Origin: Unio delphinus
Taxonomy: Eukaryota > Mollusca > Bivalvia > Unionida > Unionidae
Length of the DNA: 64,000 bases
NCBI GenBank assembly: GCA_029339505.1
Contig: JAQISU010000003.1
Span: 23,411,501 to 23,475,500, forward strand
Direction: 5' to 3'
Shown here: piece after piece, positions 44,690 to 56,031 of the stretch
Layout of the letters: every line of letters begins with the position of its first letter
Numbering within the stretch: position 1 is the first letter of the stretch
Program-made: the position numbers and the translations under genes
The notes under the pieces: generated by a model
The model's input: the letters and a program-made list of their open reading frames with translations, nothing else
Told to the model about the DNA's origin: nothing
Databases searched by the model: none

Positions 44690-45475
44690 ATTGATTGCTC
44701 CATGTTTCCAGATGTCATGTGTGTTTAGCTTTAACAGGTTTGGCCATATCACTACAATGTCTGTAGTGTTATAGTTTATAGTGATGTCTAGGTCTGGGGC
44801 ATCGTGCTACATACACATAGCATTATGTTTCACCCAGTCAGATGATCCTGATACCCAGCTGACCAGTCCTAAAACTTACCTCCTAATGCTGAGTGCCAAG
44901 CAAGGCAGTTGCCGATACCGTTTTTGTAAGTCGTTGGTAGGACTTGGCCATGCATGGTTCAAACCCATGACCTCCCACATCCGAGACAGATTCTCTAACC
45001 ACATAGGTCTCCAGATGATATACTTAAATATATGGTTAAATTTATGTATGACATAAATTTTCCTTTGCAGATGTCCAACATTCATGATATCATTTAGTAT
45101 TGGGATTATTTTGGTGTTAGTGAACTTCTATAGAAATTCATTGAGGTTTTGATATTTCATGTGCAATATTTTCACAATGTTAGTGATTAATGAAAAGTTT
45201 TCTTTATTGTCTGTAAACGACCAATTTTTATAACATAGTGAACCAAAAAATCCAAATGCAAACATGTTTTTTGTTTCAGATGTTTGTACGTTCCCCTTTA
45301 AAAAAATCCAGTCTTTTAGCTGCTTAAACATTACTTACCATTAGGTAAGGCCCTAAGGTCACTTATGGAGTCAGTACAGTGTATTTGATCGGAGAGAGGG
45401 GGCAGAAAACAGGAAAATGTGTTTGAGAATTTTGTAGATAGTTCAGCTCTTTTTGGAGGGTTTCTATTTTGTACA
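44690..45475 (+). pseudogene. second, more decayed BTB-PHR copy, split by a SINE
   Basis: Without the SINE the sequence reads CSMFPD then DILKYMVKFMYDINF, QMSNIHDI, YFGVSELL and later a FRCLYVPL-like PHR piece, in parallel with 43615-44600. Many stops and large gaps are present; most of BACK is lost. It is a tandem duplicate of the preceding pseudogene. Confidence 0.6.
44715..45009 (-). mobile_element. tRNA-derived SINE, copy 2
   Basis: This SINE matches copy 1 over its full length; minus-strand A box TGGTTAGAGAATC and B box GGTTTGAACC are at the right end. TCCAGATG flanks it at 44707-44714 and 45010-45017 and is part of the BTB coding sequence (PDD). It carries more substitutions than copy 1. 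Confidence 0.85.
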
Positions 45476-46394
45476 GTATGTACTGCAGTTATTTGCCAAG
45501 AGGTTAAAGGGACTCTTTCACCACCAAGTTACCAAGAAAAGATACTGACATGTTTCAGTTAGAGTTATGCTGATGGTAATGTTCACATTAATATGCATAG
45601 CCTTGTCACAGCCAACAAAAATACCTATTATCAGGCATAGGGTCCATTTCAGGTGCTTGATTACTATTACAATTTCAGGTTGTTTGGCACTGATAATTAT
45701 GATTGCACTTTATTTAGAAGCCATGATTACAATGTGATGATAACTATGATTACTTGCTTTTTATATTTTTCTGTTATAGACATATATCATTCATTGTATA
45801 ACTGAGACATCAACAATTTTAACTATATGTCCACCTAAAGTTACCCATTTCTTATTGTAATAGTTTACATTTTTGTGTAGAGAAACTTTTAAATATTCTT
45901 ACAATTATTACCAATATAATTCTTGATTTTTTGCAATAATTATTAGACGATGCATTTACACTGCCAATGAAGGATCATTATAATTACAAACTCTCTGAAA
46001 TGAATGATTATGATTATAATTTTTAAATGTCTTTGGTACAAAATACGTTACATTGCATTAAACTAAACTGGAACTTTGTAAAGTCCTGTTTATAAATCTG
46101 GAAGTTTAGGTGGACCCAAATCTCGATAACCCTCTCTTAATTGCCTGAAACATTTAAGTGCAAATTATCAAAATAGATGCTTGTAAAGCTGCATTTTACT
46201 TACGTCTTTCTAAATAAAACATTTTCGATATTAAGTAGCAACGTTTTCATAATTTTTAAAGCAATGCAAGCCATATAACCATGTAGAGTTTGTAAATTTA
46301 TAAATGATACATTGTTTCAATGCTTACAAAATATTGAAAGTGATTTTTAAACATTCATGTATGGTCAAAATTATGTTGTGCTCTTTTCTTACAG
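45476..46394. other. non-coding gap
   Basis: AT-rich, no gene seen. The final bases (CTCTTTTCTTACAG) form the acceptor of the next exon, so part may be intron; I found no upstream PYxFEP-type exon. Confidence 0.5.
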
Positions 46395-46635
46395 GTGTGA
46401 ATGTGGATATTGCCAAATGATGAATTCAGCAACTGAGTGTTTATGATGTGAAGAGGTGGAGGTAATTGAGAAAAAGAAGAGTGACCTGACATGTATAACC
46501 CTCCATGAAAGTTTCATTGCAAACTGTTTAAACAGACACATTTTTTGCTGCACATATGTTTTATTTTTTTGGGAGAATTCTAACACTGAGGTACATAATC
46601 AGGGTGATCTGGATCTTCCTCTGGCTTTCCTGTAG
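46395..46635 (+). pseudogene. P2X7-C-terminal-like cysteine exon with a TGA codon
   Basis: After the acceptor the exon reads CECGYCQMMNSATECL, TGA (46444-46446), CEEVEVIEKKKSDLTC, ITLHESFIANCLNRHIF and ends with TAG at 46633-46635. The pattern CxCxxC, ExxCCxE and CIxxHxxFxxxCLN matches the P2X7-C gene at 16.0 kb, with the TGA exactly where the first Cys of the CC pair should be. It lacks an upstream exon in this window. It is probably a duplicated last exon of that family. Confidence 0.65.
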
Positions 46636-47264
46636 AGCAAAGAGAAAAACGCATACATTTAATTAAAAATCAGTGTTATATGTAGTCATACTTTGTAGCA
46701 AGCAAGAAAGTTTTGACAGTATTTATTTTGTGTTTTTGGGTGGGCATGTACGTGTCAATAACATCAAAGGAAAATAAAATATTATCTCTTACTGTAATTC
46801 AACAATGTAAAATTTGCACACTTTATCCACATTAAGGTAAATACTACTATTTGTATAAGTAGCAAAATAGTATCAGTAATGCCGATGATGTGTGGCTTAA
46901 TAATTTTCGTTTTCGTTTGATCAGGGTCAGATCAGGTCTAATGTTGAGGGGTGGAGGTGGTGGTTTCCAAATTGCAAAAGACTAATAGAAATGGCACCAA
47001 AACAAATGTTTGTTCACTCAAAGTGTGCATAATACCCAATAAACTTGCCCAAGTGGCGTGTGTGTGTTTGTGTGTAACTGCGGGGAAGGGGTGGCATACC
47101 TGTACCCCACTTTCCGGCCCTGTTAATAATCACTTTAAATATTCATCCCCCATCAATCTAACTGGCTTAACATAATGGTTGAAAGGTTAATGTTCCACCT
47201 ATAGAGACGCGGAAGTTTGCGTATCTACGCCATGAGAGAAAGAGAGAGTACTCTTCTTGTTAAT
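46636..47264. other. non-coding gap
   Basis: No gene is seen; GTGTGTGTTTGTGTG-type simple sequence occurs at about 47058-47075. Confidence 0.5.
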
Positions 47265-47638
47265 TACCCGGATGTTCGGATCTATTATATGAAGATTTCC
47301 AGTCAACGGGATATGCAAATGGTGTAGGTCAGCGTTTCCCAAACTGTGGGTCGCGACCCAAAAGTGGGTCGCAGAGCTTTGGCAAGTGGGTCGCGAAAGT
47401 TCTTCTTATTTCTCTGTTAATTTCAGTATTTATTCCAGTAACCCTCAAGCGTCATACTTTATTCCGTTATAACTAGCGAAACAACGTTTGACCATGGTTG
47501 GGCTATAACTAGCTTCTACTTGTGCGTGTATGTGAACAGGAAACGGTGCACGAGACTTAGCAACGCATGATTATTAAAAACGTCTGCCATTCAAAAATAA
47601 ACAACGTGTATTTAAGTTTTAAAATTTTGCGAAAAAAC

Positions 47639-49553
47639 ATGGATAAATTTTTGAAACGAAACCGAGAATCTTTGTCATGTGTGAGTGGTCATAGCTCAGA
47701 GTCGGAGTAGGACGATGATGTTAATTCAGCTCTTGATAATCGACTTCCGAGTACGAAGAAGGCATGTCCGTCGAAACGTAAATATTATGAATCATATCTG
47801 AAATTCGGATTTATTTCAACTGATTCAGGCGATGAACCAAGACATCAATGTGTGATTTGTTTGGAAATTCTTGCGAATGCTAGCATGAAACCGTCCAAAC
47901 TGTCACGTCACCAGGTAACGAAACACCGTGAAACTGTCGGTAAGTCAGCCGAAGTTTTCAAACTTAAAAGTGAAGGATTGAGAAAGCAAACCTCCAGCTT
48001 AAAAAAATTCACAACGCTTAATTCAAGCAGATTGAAGGCATCATACGAAGTAGCGTTGAGAGTTGCGAAGGCTAAAAAACCGCACACAATAGCGGAGGAA
48101 TTAATTCTTCCTTCTGCAATCGACATGGCAAAAGCAGTGTTAGGAGAAACCATGGCTAACAAGATTCGCGCTATCCCATTATCCAACAACACTGTAAGTC
48201 GACGCATTGCGGACATGTCAGTTGATGTCAAAGAACAATTAGTAGACACTTTGAAAATGAGCAAGAAATTTGCATTGCAGTTAGACGAGTCAACTGATGT
48301 TGCTGACAGTGCAATACTCTTAGTGTTTGTGCGATTTATCAACTATGTTGATACCATCTTACAAGAAGAGTTCCTTTTTTCCAAAGAATTACCAACCAGA
48401 ACTACAGCTGAGGAGATATTTAAATGTCGGGATACCTTCATAACTGGAAATGGTTTGGAATGGATTAATTGCGTTGGTACTACAACAGGAGGAGCAGCAG
48501 CCATGACCGGTAAACATTCTGGTGTCACACAACGCATAAAAAATGTCGCTCCAAATGCTATCTCATACCATTGTTTCATACACCGTGAAGCACTGGCTGC
48601 AAATGAACTAGGTGAAGAACTTCATGACGTGATGATGAATGCAGTAAAAATTGTGAACCATATCAAAAGCAGTGCTCTCAATATACGCTTATTTGAACTT
48701 CTCTGTTCTGAGATGGGTGCTGAACACAAACATTTGTTCTTTCACACAGAAGTTCGTTGGCTATCAAGAGGTCGGGTTCTACATAGACTTTTTGAATTAA
48801 GCCAAGAGGTATATTCATTTTTGTTGAACAAGAAATCAGCATTGTGTAGCTACCTTGTTGAACCTGATTGGTAAGCCAAATTAGCATACTTGGTTGACAT
48901 TTTTAACAGTCTCAATGAATTAAATTTGAGTTTACAAGGCAAAGACAGTGATTTGTTCAAACATGGAGATAAAATAAGAGCTTTTATGAAAAAACTTCGA
49001 AAGCTCGTGCAAGTCAGGAACGTTTGGACATATTTCCTTGTTTGACAGAATTTATTTTATCTCAGGAGAATTTCGATGATAGTGTCACTCAAGTCAGTCT
49101 CAAAAATACAATTTCAATTCATCTGGGGTTGATACATGAAAAATTTGTCCATTATTTTTCTGCATAAAACAAGGCACAACTGGAACAAAATGCTTGGATC
49201 CGTAATCCTTTTCAAGCAGATATCACTAAAGTTACTTTGCTGCAAACGAAGCCCAGCTTATCGAACTTTCCTGTGATGGAACGCTGAAGGAAAAGTTCTC
49301 AGAGAGCAGTCTTTCTATTTTTTGGCTTAATGCTGCAACTGTATTTCCCGAACTCTCTGATATTGCGTTGTCAGTGTTGTTGCCGTTTTCAACCACATAC
49401 CTGTGTGAGGCTCGATTTTCAGCATTGACGGCAATGAAAACAAAATACAGGAACAGGCTGTGCACAGATCACGACATGAGGCTGTGTCTGACTTGTTTTA
49501 AACCGCGCATTGACTTACTTATGAGCAGCATGCAGGCCCATCCTTCACACTGA
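47639..49553 (+). pseudogene. hAT transposase, ZBED5-like
   Basis: ATG 47639 opens MDKFLKRNRESLSCVSG; a TAG follows at 47708-47710. The frame then gives a BED finger (CVICLEILANASMKPSKLSR, HQVTKH), an open 340-codon stretch from 47852 with LQLDESTDVADSAILLVFVR (first catalytic Asp), CVGTTTGGAAAMTGKHSG, HCFIHREALAANEL and EVRWLSRGRVLHRLFEL, then a stop at 48872. After several frame changes the C terminus has the dimerisation block LPFSTTYLCEARFSALTAMK and ends at 49553. Domain order and motifs match ZBED5-type proteins of the Buster hAT group. Two stops and at least two frameshifts make it inactive. Confidence 0.88.
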
Positions 49554-49719
49554 TTCTTTAAAGTTTAAATTTAATGATTAGTTACTGTTACATTGATATA
49601 ACAGTTACAGTGCAATAAATGTTCGCTTTTTCTTAAGTTTAATTTTACTGTTTTAAATGTGATAATTTCTAAATGCTGGATGTAAATCAGCACATCTTAA
49701 TCCCGATTTATGATGCAAT

Positions 49720-52096
49720 CAGGGTTCATACTCAACTATGACTGATAAATTCAAAGACTTTTCCCAAACTTTCAAAGACCACAAACAGAGATTTCCAAGA
49801 CCTATTTTTGCTAACATTGTGTATACAGGTTATAAGAGAAAACAACGAATGCCAAATACCACAATATTTTTTACTGATTAAAGTCAAACTATACTTAATT
49901 GCCTAAAATTGCATTATAATGATCTAGAAAATAGGTTAACATTTGTTGTTCTTTTCTCCAGAAATATGTAACATACGTGTCAGATTTAATACAACATAAA
50001 TTGTTCTCTTAAAAGACATCAGCACTGCTTTAAATGCATTATTTTATTTGCTTTTTTTTCTCTTCAATCATTTTGGAAAGAGATGCCACCACTGTCATCT
50101 TTTCCTCTGCTCTTCTCCTAAGAGCATTTGACTCTGTGACAAGCACAATGAGTCCTTTTAATTCTGCCTCTTCTGCTTTCTGTACAGAGGAAGCATGTAG
50201 GCTGGCAATGTCAGCGTCAAGACGCAGCTTTTTGGCTTTAAGTTCTTCCACTTCATCCAAGGCCAACTCCCGTTTCTTTCCTTTTGGGTTTTTCTTCTCA
50301 TCCTTCTCCTCTGCTTTCTTCTTATCCAGATAGGCATGGTACTTATGTCTTGCAGAGGAGGCATATGTCATCATTTCATTGCTAATGATGATTTCCAAAG
50401 GTCCACCAGCTTTTCTCATTGTGTCAATGATTAACCTTTGAGCTCTGAGGCTTTCTCTGCTGAGGTTCTCAACAGATACCTGTTTGTTGATAGAAAATCC
50501 TCTCTCTTGCCTGCCCATGTGATAACAACAACATTTTCTGGAGAACATTCCAAAGTTCAACATATTCATTTCTTTTGGAAAGGACAGAATAAAACACTTC
50601 ATCAAGTCTGTCATCTGTTCTACTGAAGCATTTCAATGGATGATTGTCCGATTGGATAACTTCATCCACTAATTTTCCGTACTGAGTTAATATTAAATCA
50701 CATCGGGACTCTACTTCTCTTCCTGCCTCACACATAATTTTTAGGACCCTACGAAGTTTTGTTTCTCCCTTTTCCTTGTCTGATCCTGATTGCATAAGTC
50801 CAGGGTCAGCCCAGGACATGTTTTTCCCCATTTGTAATAAACATCTTTAAATTTAGTAATATTTCACGAACTTCAAAGTACTGGACAAAACAGGTTCTAT
50901 ATATAGCAACCTGTTTGTTTCGTTGAGGCTTTTTTTTATAATTTTTTTTTTTTTTTTTTACTCGCAATTCAAGAACAAGAACTCTTGTTTAACTCTAATA
51001 TAGTGTACGCATGCGCACTTTGAAACTGTTTATCCGTGAATTTAATTTATTACAACGGATGTTTTTGTATTAAATCAAGGAATATTGTTATGTAGAACAA
51101 ATTTTTCGAAAATGATTTTTGTTCCTCAAACGTGTTAAATAAACCGACGGTAGAAGTAAATTTAAACAGGCCCTCTTTTGCTATATCTCCCAAATCATCA
51201 AACTAAACGATCTTATTTTATACCCGACGAGTAATGAATTACCATTATTTTTCCAAAAACTACCAATTGCTTATACTTCTGCATCTTTGTTCCACTAAAT
51301 GAACATGTAGTTACTAATTTGCAACCTACCTTTGGCATGACTTGTAAGGGCTCCTTCTCCCATTGAAGCCAAGTTGATCGTCTTTTTACACAGCGTACAA
51401 AACGCCTTTCGTTTGCATAACTTATTCTTTTGCAGCCATTCCTTGTACTTCTCTTGTTCAAGCCAGATATCGTTCAAAGAGCAAAGACCTGGCATTTTTA
51501 AACACTGAACTTGCAGACGATGTAAATCGAATGAAGAAATTTTGAATTCTCGAGCGTATAACTTTCGCGAACTTTCTACGTAGAATTAGTGTAATTAACA
51601 TTTTGATTGGCTAAAACTGATGGACTCGTCAAGTCAAATTGAACTATTCGTCAAACGAAAGAAGTCAGGAAAACCAGCTGCATCCGAAGCTAACGACCTT
51701 GGGCAATTTTATTGGTGACTTCCTTTGATGAAGTGTGTAGCGGCACCGTATTGCTTTGATGAAGAGTGCATGTGTGATTGAAGTCGCCGCCGCGGCATAC
51801 TTTGGATGGCCAAACAAAACAAAGCCTCTTTTGTTATTGCGGCGGCAATAAACTGAACGGGTCATAAAAAGAAAGAAACCAGGATAACTAGATTACATCT
51901 GAATCTAACAACCTCGGATAATTTTATTTGTGATTCTGGAAAGAAATTATTTTTTGGGGGGGGTTTATTTCAATTTTCAAAGACTTTCAAAGACCTCAGG
52001 GTAATATGCTCGATTTTCCCAAACTTTCAAGGCCTTGAAAACGCTACCTCATTTTTCCCAAACTTTCAAAGACCTTCAAAGACCGTACGAACCCTG
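49720..52096 (-). mobile_element. DNA transposon nested in the hAT, BED-finger type
   Basis: Left end CAGGGTTCATACTCAACTAT and right end (complement) CAGGGTTCGTACGGTC form short inverted repeats. The subterminal TTCCCAAACTTTCAAAGACC recurs at both ends. TGCAAT lies directly outside each end (49714-49719 and 52097-52102). A 6-bp duplication is not typical for hAT. Inside is a minus-strand gene lacking its catalytic middle. Its superfamily is uncertain; IS3EU- or Dada-like elements with 6-7-bp duplications are candidates. Confidence 0.75.
50039..51495 (-). pseudogene. BED-finger plus coiled-coil transposon protein lacking its core
   Basis: The N-terminal exon (51495-51300) encodes MPGLCSLNDIWLEQEKYKEW and a BED-type finger (FCTLCKKTINLASMGEG, ALTSHAKG). 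After a gap of about 470 bp the C-terminal part (50831-50039) gives RCDLILTQYGKLVDEV, KLSHGQ-like LLLSHGQAR, RGFSINKQVSVENLSRESL and a long Lys/Glu-rich coiled coil ending EEKKKQIK. A frameshift near 50520 separates SHGQAR from RQERGFSINKQ. In related copies a large catalytic region sits between finger and C terminus; it is missing here. Whether this is a deletion derivative or a spliced short form cannot be told. Confidence 0.65.
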
Positions 52097-52295
52097 TGCA
52101 ATCCTTAGCTAGTTTAGTAGTACTCTGTACCTAATTTTGTTTGGTGGGTCCAGAGATAGAAAAAATATTCCCAAGTGGGTCCGGAGCCAGAGAAGTTTGG
52201 GAACCTCTGGTGTAGGTTAATGAAGACAGATGAAAATATGTTGAAAATAAAGGGCGGTATTAACATTTGATATTTCAAAAAATGCTCAATATGTC

Positions 52296-52811
52296 GTAAC
52301 AGATATACATTTTGAATTTCGTGTATGGATATGTAAACTAGCGACATATAAATACACAATAATTAGCAAAGTTAATCCTTTTGTTTTCTTGACAATGTAA
52401 ATCATATAGTAGATTCAATTCAATTGAATATGCAAATTAGTGACAAATAACACCACAAGAACTAACCAAGTTAATTATAGTGTTCTTGACAAGGTAAATT
52501 CTGTACAAGATTGATAGTATTTAACATACTGAGCAATGTTTAGAAAGTAATCTATAACATTGCGCGAGGCTTTCTGTTTTGTCCAGCGGAAACTTGTGAC
52601 GCCCCTCCAAACATGGCAATTAATTGCAAACCTCAACCACTGACTTCATATAAACAAGCAAATGCTACTTCCGGGATGAAATTTTGAAAGGTATATTTTA
52701 GATCATGAATAGATGCCAGGCTGAACATAAAATAAATAGGTCATATTATAAGCTAATACAATTTTGAGCAATGACTTAAGAACTTGGCTGTCGCGTTTTA
52801 AGCTGCAAACG

Positions 52812-52858
<47 letters not shown>

Positions 52859-54631
52859 AAAAAAATGAAACTAACTTATAATAATAGACAACATTATCAT
52901 ACTAGAATTATAAACGTAATGAAACAAAACACCGTCAGAGGTAAGATCTATTTCTCTATATCAATGTGATGACAGAAAACCACAAGCTCTGAGGAACGAA
53001 AGACCCTGACTAGCGCTCGATTGACTCTGGGCAGCACGGGCATAATGTCGATCTCCACCCTCGGCCGACTGTTGGGCATCATCGAAACATCTCGCATGCA
53101 TCTGAGCATGACGCAAGTCAATAAGCCGGTGTAATATTGTCCTTTGACCGTGGTTGAATTTTGACCTGGTTGGATCATATTCGAATGGTTGTTGTCAAAC
53201 TTTCACCTTATAAAAATGTCCTGTTAAATAATAACCTAGGTGTTGTATTAAATTATTACCCTCGTTGAATTCTGACCGGATCGGGCTATTACAAAGGCGG
53301 TGATAAAAATTGCACTCGATTTAAAAATCTTGTTAAATAACGACCGGTTCAGGTATTATGACCATTTTCTCACAAAATACCCTGTTCAGTTAATTACAGA
53401 ATTATCTGCCCTGGTTTGTTATTCAAGCGTATCGAATCTAGCGTGTGCATACTATTTTAACCAAGCTGTTGACCATATTTTTTATATTATTAGGCACTGC
53501 CTCGGTATTTACCCCGTTTGTCAAATATGTAAACAACAGTGTTCTTGTTTCATGAAGCAATACAAAAAAAGCGCAATCAAATATTTTTAACGATAGATTG
53601 GACAAAAAAAAATCACCAATTGTGATGAAACAAGAAATGTTTTCAAGAAATGTTTTTAAAGTATATGCATCCAAAATGTAATATCGAGTACGGGGCATGA
53701 CAATATCATATCTTGCAAAATGAGATAGCTGGGATATTTTGAGATTGTTCCAGGAAGAAAAACTATGGACGCATTAAGCATATTCATTGGTTCCGGGTGA
53801 CTTAGAACGGTCTTAGATACAACATCCATGTCATCTCGTTGGTGAGGCCTCATCAATGCGCAGCATCTAGTATCCATTAAAAAATTTGTCACATTGAGCC
53901 AGTATAATTTTCTAATCTAATAGCGCTCGTGCTCCGTTAAAAATTAATTACTTTAATTTTCAGTCATCATTTCCCAATCATGTAAATGGCATGTACTTAT
54001 TTTGATCAGCACGATAATCAAAAAGTAGGTATAAGATTAAATTAGACTTAATGAATTGTGATGATTGTCCATACATGTTTCCAGCGGTGGTTTGAGAAAA
54101 CGATCAATGCAAATGGCCGCCGGTACGGTGATCTTTATTCCTATCTAATTTACTCTCCGGGTAAAATATCGTTACTTTGTATGAGCAAAAATAAAACTGT
54201 ATAGCAAATTAATTTGTTTTCTCACCCATGCGACAGAGAAATCTAGCTGTTTTGCTAACCTTTTCTTATCAGTCATTTCATCTCAGACTAGTCGTCTCTG
54301 AACTAATTTTTAGAAAAGAAACCCTTGTCCTCTGCTGTCCCTGAGGTAGTTGTTATAAAATCAAACAACAACAAATATATAACAAAAATATAGTAACCAA
54401 ATATCAACACATCATTGAGAACGCACCATACAAAAACATTTTGATGGACTACACGCACGCATACATGTCGAACTTTTTGTTATTATGCTAGTTCGAAATA
54501 GCATGTTCAATTTTATCCTATCGCAGCGATCGACATACACTGTATATTTCTAAAAAAAAAAAATTAGCTCGCTAGCAGAATCAGCTGCAGCATGTAGGGA
54601 AAATAAACAGAGTTTTGTTCTACACTATAAA
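52296..54631. other. non-coding, with a (TA)n run and a degenerate motif array
   Basis: A (TA)n microsatellite lies at 52814-52855. A comparatively GC-rich patch at 52960-53110 has no recognisable product. From about 53140 to 53360 the phrases TTGAATTyTGACC and GTTAAATAAyrACC recur irregularly. At 53918-53945 a weak LINE-terminus-like string (AATAGCGCTCGTGCTCCGTT) appears. Confidence 0.45.
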
Positions 54632-54965
54632 ATGGCGGAGCACGTTGCATAGATTGAAGCTGCTCGTGAAAAGCGAAAAAAGTCGCGGTATTATAAGACA
54701 TTGTTGCTTTGGACTTTGTAACATCGATAGATCGTGAATGGCGTCATATACGCGTGTATTTTGGATTCAGTTTCCAAAACCGAAAACAAATCTTCATAAG
54801 TGCCAGCGTTGGGTGTGTGCCTGTGGAAGGGAAAATTTTACCACTGACAAAATCACAAGATGTACATATATCGCAGTAAAAATTTCGTAAGGTGGAAATG
54901 GACCGACGACTGATCATCTCGACCCTATCCCAGCAACACTACACCACACCTCAATTCTATAGAAC
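54632..54965 (+). pseudogene. THAP-like zinc-finger relic
   Basis: In changing frames the segment reads RHCCFGLCNIDRS (the Cys pair), a TGA, VFWIQFPKPKTNLHKCQRW, CGRENFTTDKITRCTYI and, after a stop, GGNGPTTDHLDPIPATLHHT. This follows a THAP-related family in which CSxHF precedes GGNGPT. The CxxH pair is lost. An ATG at 54632 (MAEHVA) starts another frame and ends in a TAG, so the true start is uncertain. Confidence 0.55.
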
Positions 54966-55214
54966 GGCCTGTATTTAATTTACGCAGAAATGATATGAAT
55001 TAATGTTAACGTGTTTAATAAAACAGATGGTCCACCGACGTTGTATGTCTGGCTGCATCAGAGAAATAGGCTTATTACAAAAATGTCTAGTGTCGGCTAA
55101 AATTGAAGTGCTAACTGAACACAGTCGAATAGAGGTTTAACCACTCCCGTGTCATATGCATATATGAATTGAGTAGTGTAGCAACAAGTTAACAAACTTT
55201 GTTTCATTAATTTC

Positions 55215-55700
55215 AATGTCACATAATGGGTCATAGTTTCTAAATCTATCTGCCTTTAATTTCTTGCTGTATGATGTTGAATGGCATGGTTGCGGCACTC
55301 GTTTAGACTTCTTTCATGTGCAAAGTTTGCTGGTAGATGCACATGGTTTATATCCAAACTTAAAAGCATAATCTTCCAAGGCAAAGAATAAAGAAGCAAA
55401 ATGATAGCATCAGACCATGGAGGAAGCTTTACATTCACAAGATGCATCCCTTACTTTTCCTGACAGTGTTGCTAGCGTCGCTGATACATGATACACAACT
55501 TGCTGCGTGTATGATGCCATTACAGATGATTTTAAGAAATAATGGTCTACTTTTTAATTATCTGGCAAGTTTTTCACATGGCCACTTGTAAAATATTGTC
55601 GACCTTTCAGAAAACATGGGTTTTGTTGTGATGAAGTCAAATTGTCATCACTTTCACTATCAGATGCAGAGTTATACGTGTTTAATGAGATGTTTGGCTG
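55215..55700 (-). pseudogene. SWIM zinc-finger protein relic
   Basis: On the minus strand: DSESDDNLTSSQQNPC, GRQYFTSGHVKNLPDN, a stop, VDHYFLKSSVMASYTQQVV, LSGKVRDASCECKASS, a TGA, CYHFASLFFALEDYAF, and a later TGA where Trp is expected (LCT-KKSKRVPQPC). CEC...CYH is a SWIM (CxCxnCxH) finger. It is a separate copy from the SWIM relic at 2.6-3.3 kb and belongs to a different subfamily. At least three nonsense codons. Confidence 0.65.
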
Positions 55701-56031
55701 TAATGTTCTATAGATCAATCTCATAAACACATGCTGGGTACTCAGGAAGATAGTAAGAAGAGAAAGGATGAGTTCCTAGATAAAGGATGTCACATGATGA
55801 TGGAATGTCTAGGGAATCGGGTACAGAATCGTATGAGACTCCTGCTGGTACGGAAAACTTTATGAAGATGCTAGTCCACTAATGTCATTTTTTCAAAGAA
55901 TCTTCTCCATAACGTTTATGAAAAAACTCTCTGAAAAGAAAGTGTCACTCATAACGGTGTAGATACGGCTACATCTTTAAGAGAGAAGGCTCTCTTAAAC
56001 GCGTGCCGTCACGATGATAAATCAGCTACAT
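55701..56031. other. non-coding gap
   Basis: No gene recognised; may include upstream sequence of the SWIM relic. Confidence 0.4.

Larger units (their letters stand above)
47330..52209 (+). mobile_element. hAT transposon (ZBED5/Buster-like) with 8-bp duplications
   Basis: The ends are imperfect inverted repeats: CAGCGTTTCCCAAACT at 47330 and the complement of CAGAGGTTCCCAAACT ending at 52209. GTGTAGGT flanks it at 47322-47329 and 52210-52217, the 8-bp size typical of hAT elements. The 4,880-bp unit contains one decayed transposase gene and a second transposon at 49720-52096; without the latter it is about 2.5 kb. Confidence 0.92.
47265..52295 (-). mobile_element. old LINE 3' UTR relic that hosts the hAT element
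   Basis: The left part (47265-47329, with AGTCAACGGGATATGCAAAT) and right part (52210-52295, TTAATGAAGACAGATGAAAA and AAAGGGCGGTATT) are together collinear with the minus-strand LINE 3' UTR seen at 5280-5380. The terminus itself is not recognisable. Confidence 0.65.

Noticed and set aside
50034..50333. 99-codon plus-strand ORF rich in Ser and Phe
   Set aside because: It is the antisense shadow of the Lys/Glu-rich coiled coil of the BED transposon protein.
52948..53178. 76-codon minus-strand ORF in a GC-richer patch
   Set aside because: No family resemblance, splice sites or motif; composition alone is not enough.
53918..53945. additional LINE 3' terminus
   Set aside because: Resemblance to the terminal block is partial and no 3' UTR or tail adjoins, so I do not call it an element.
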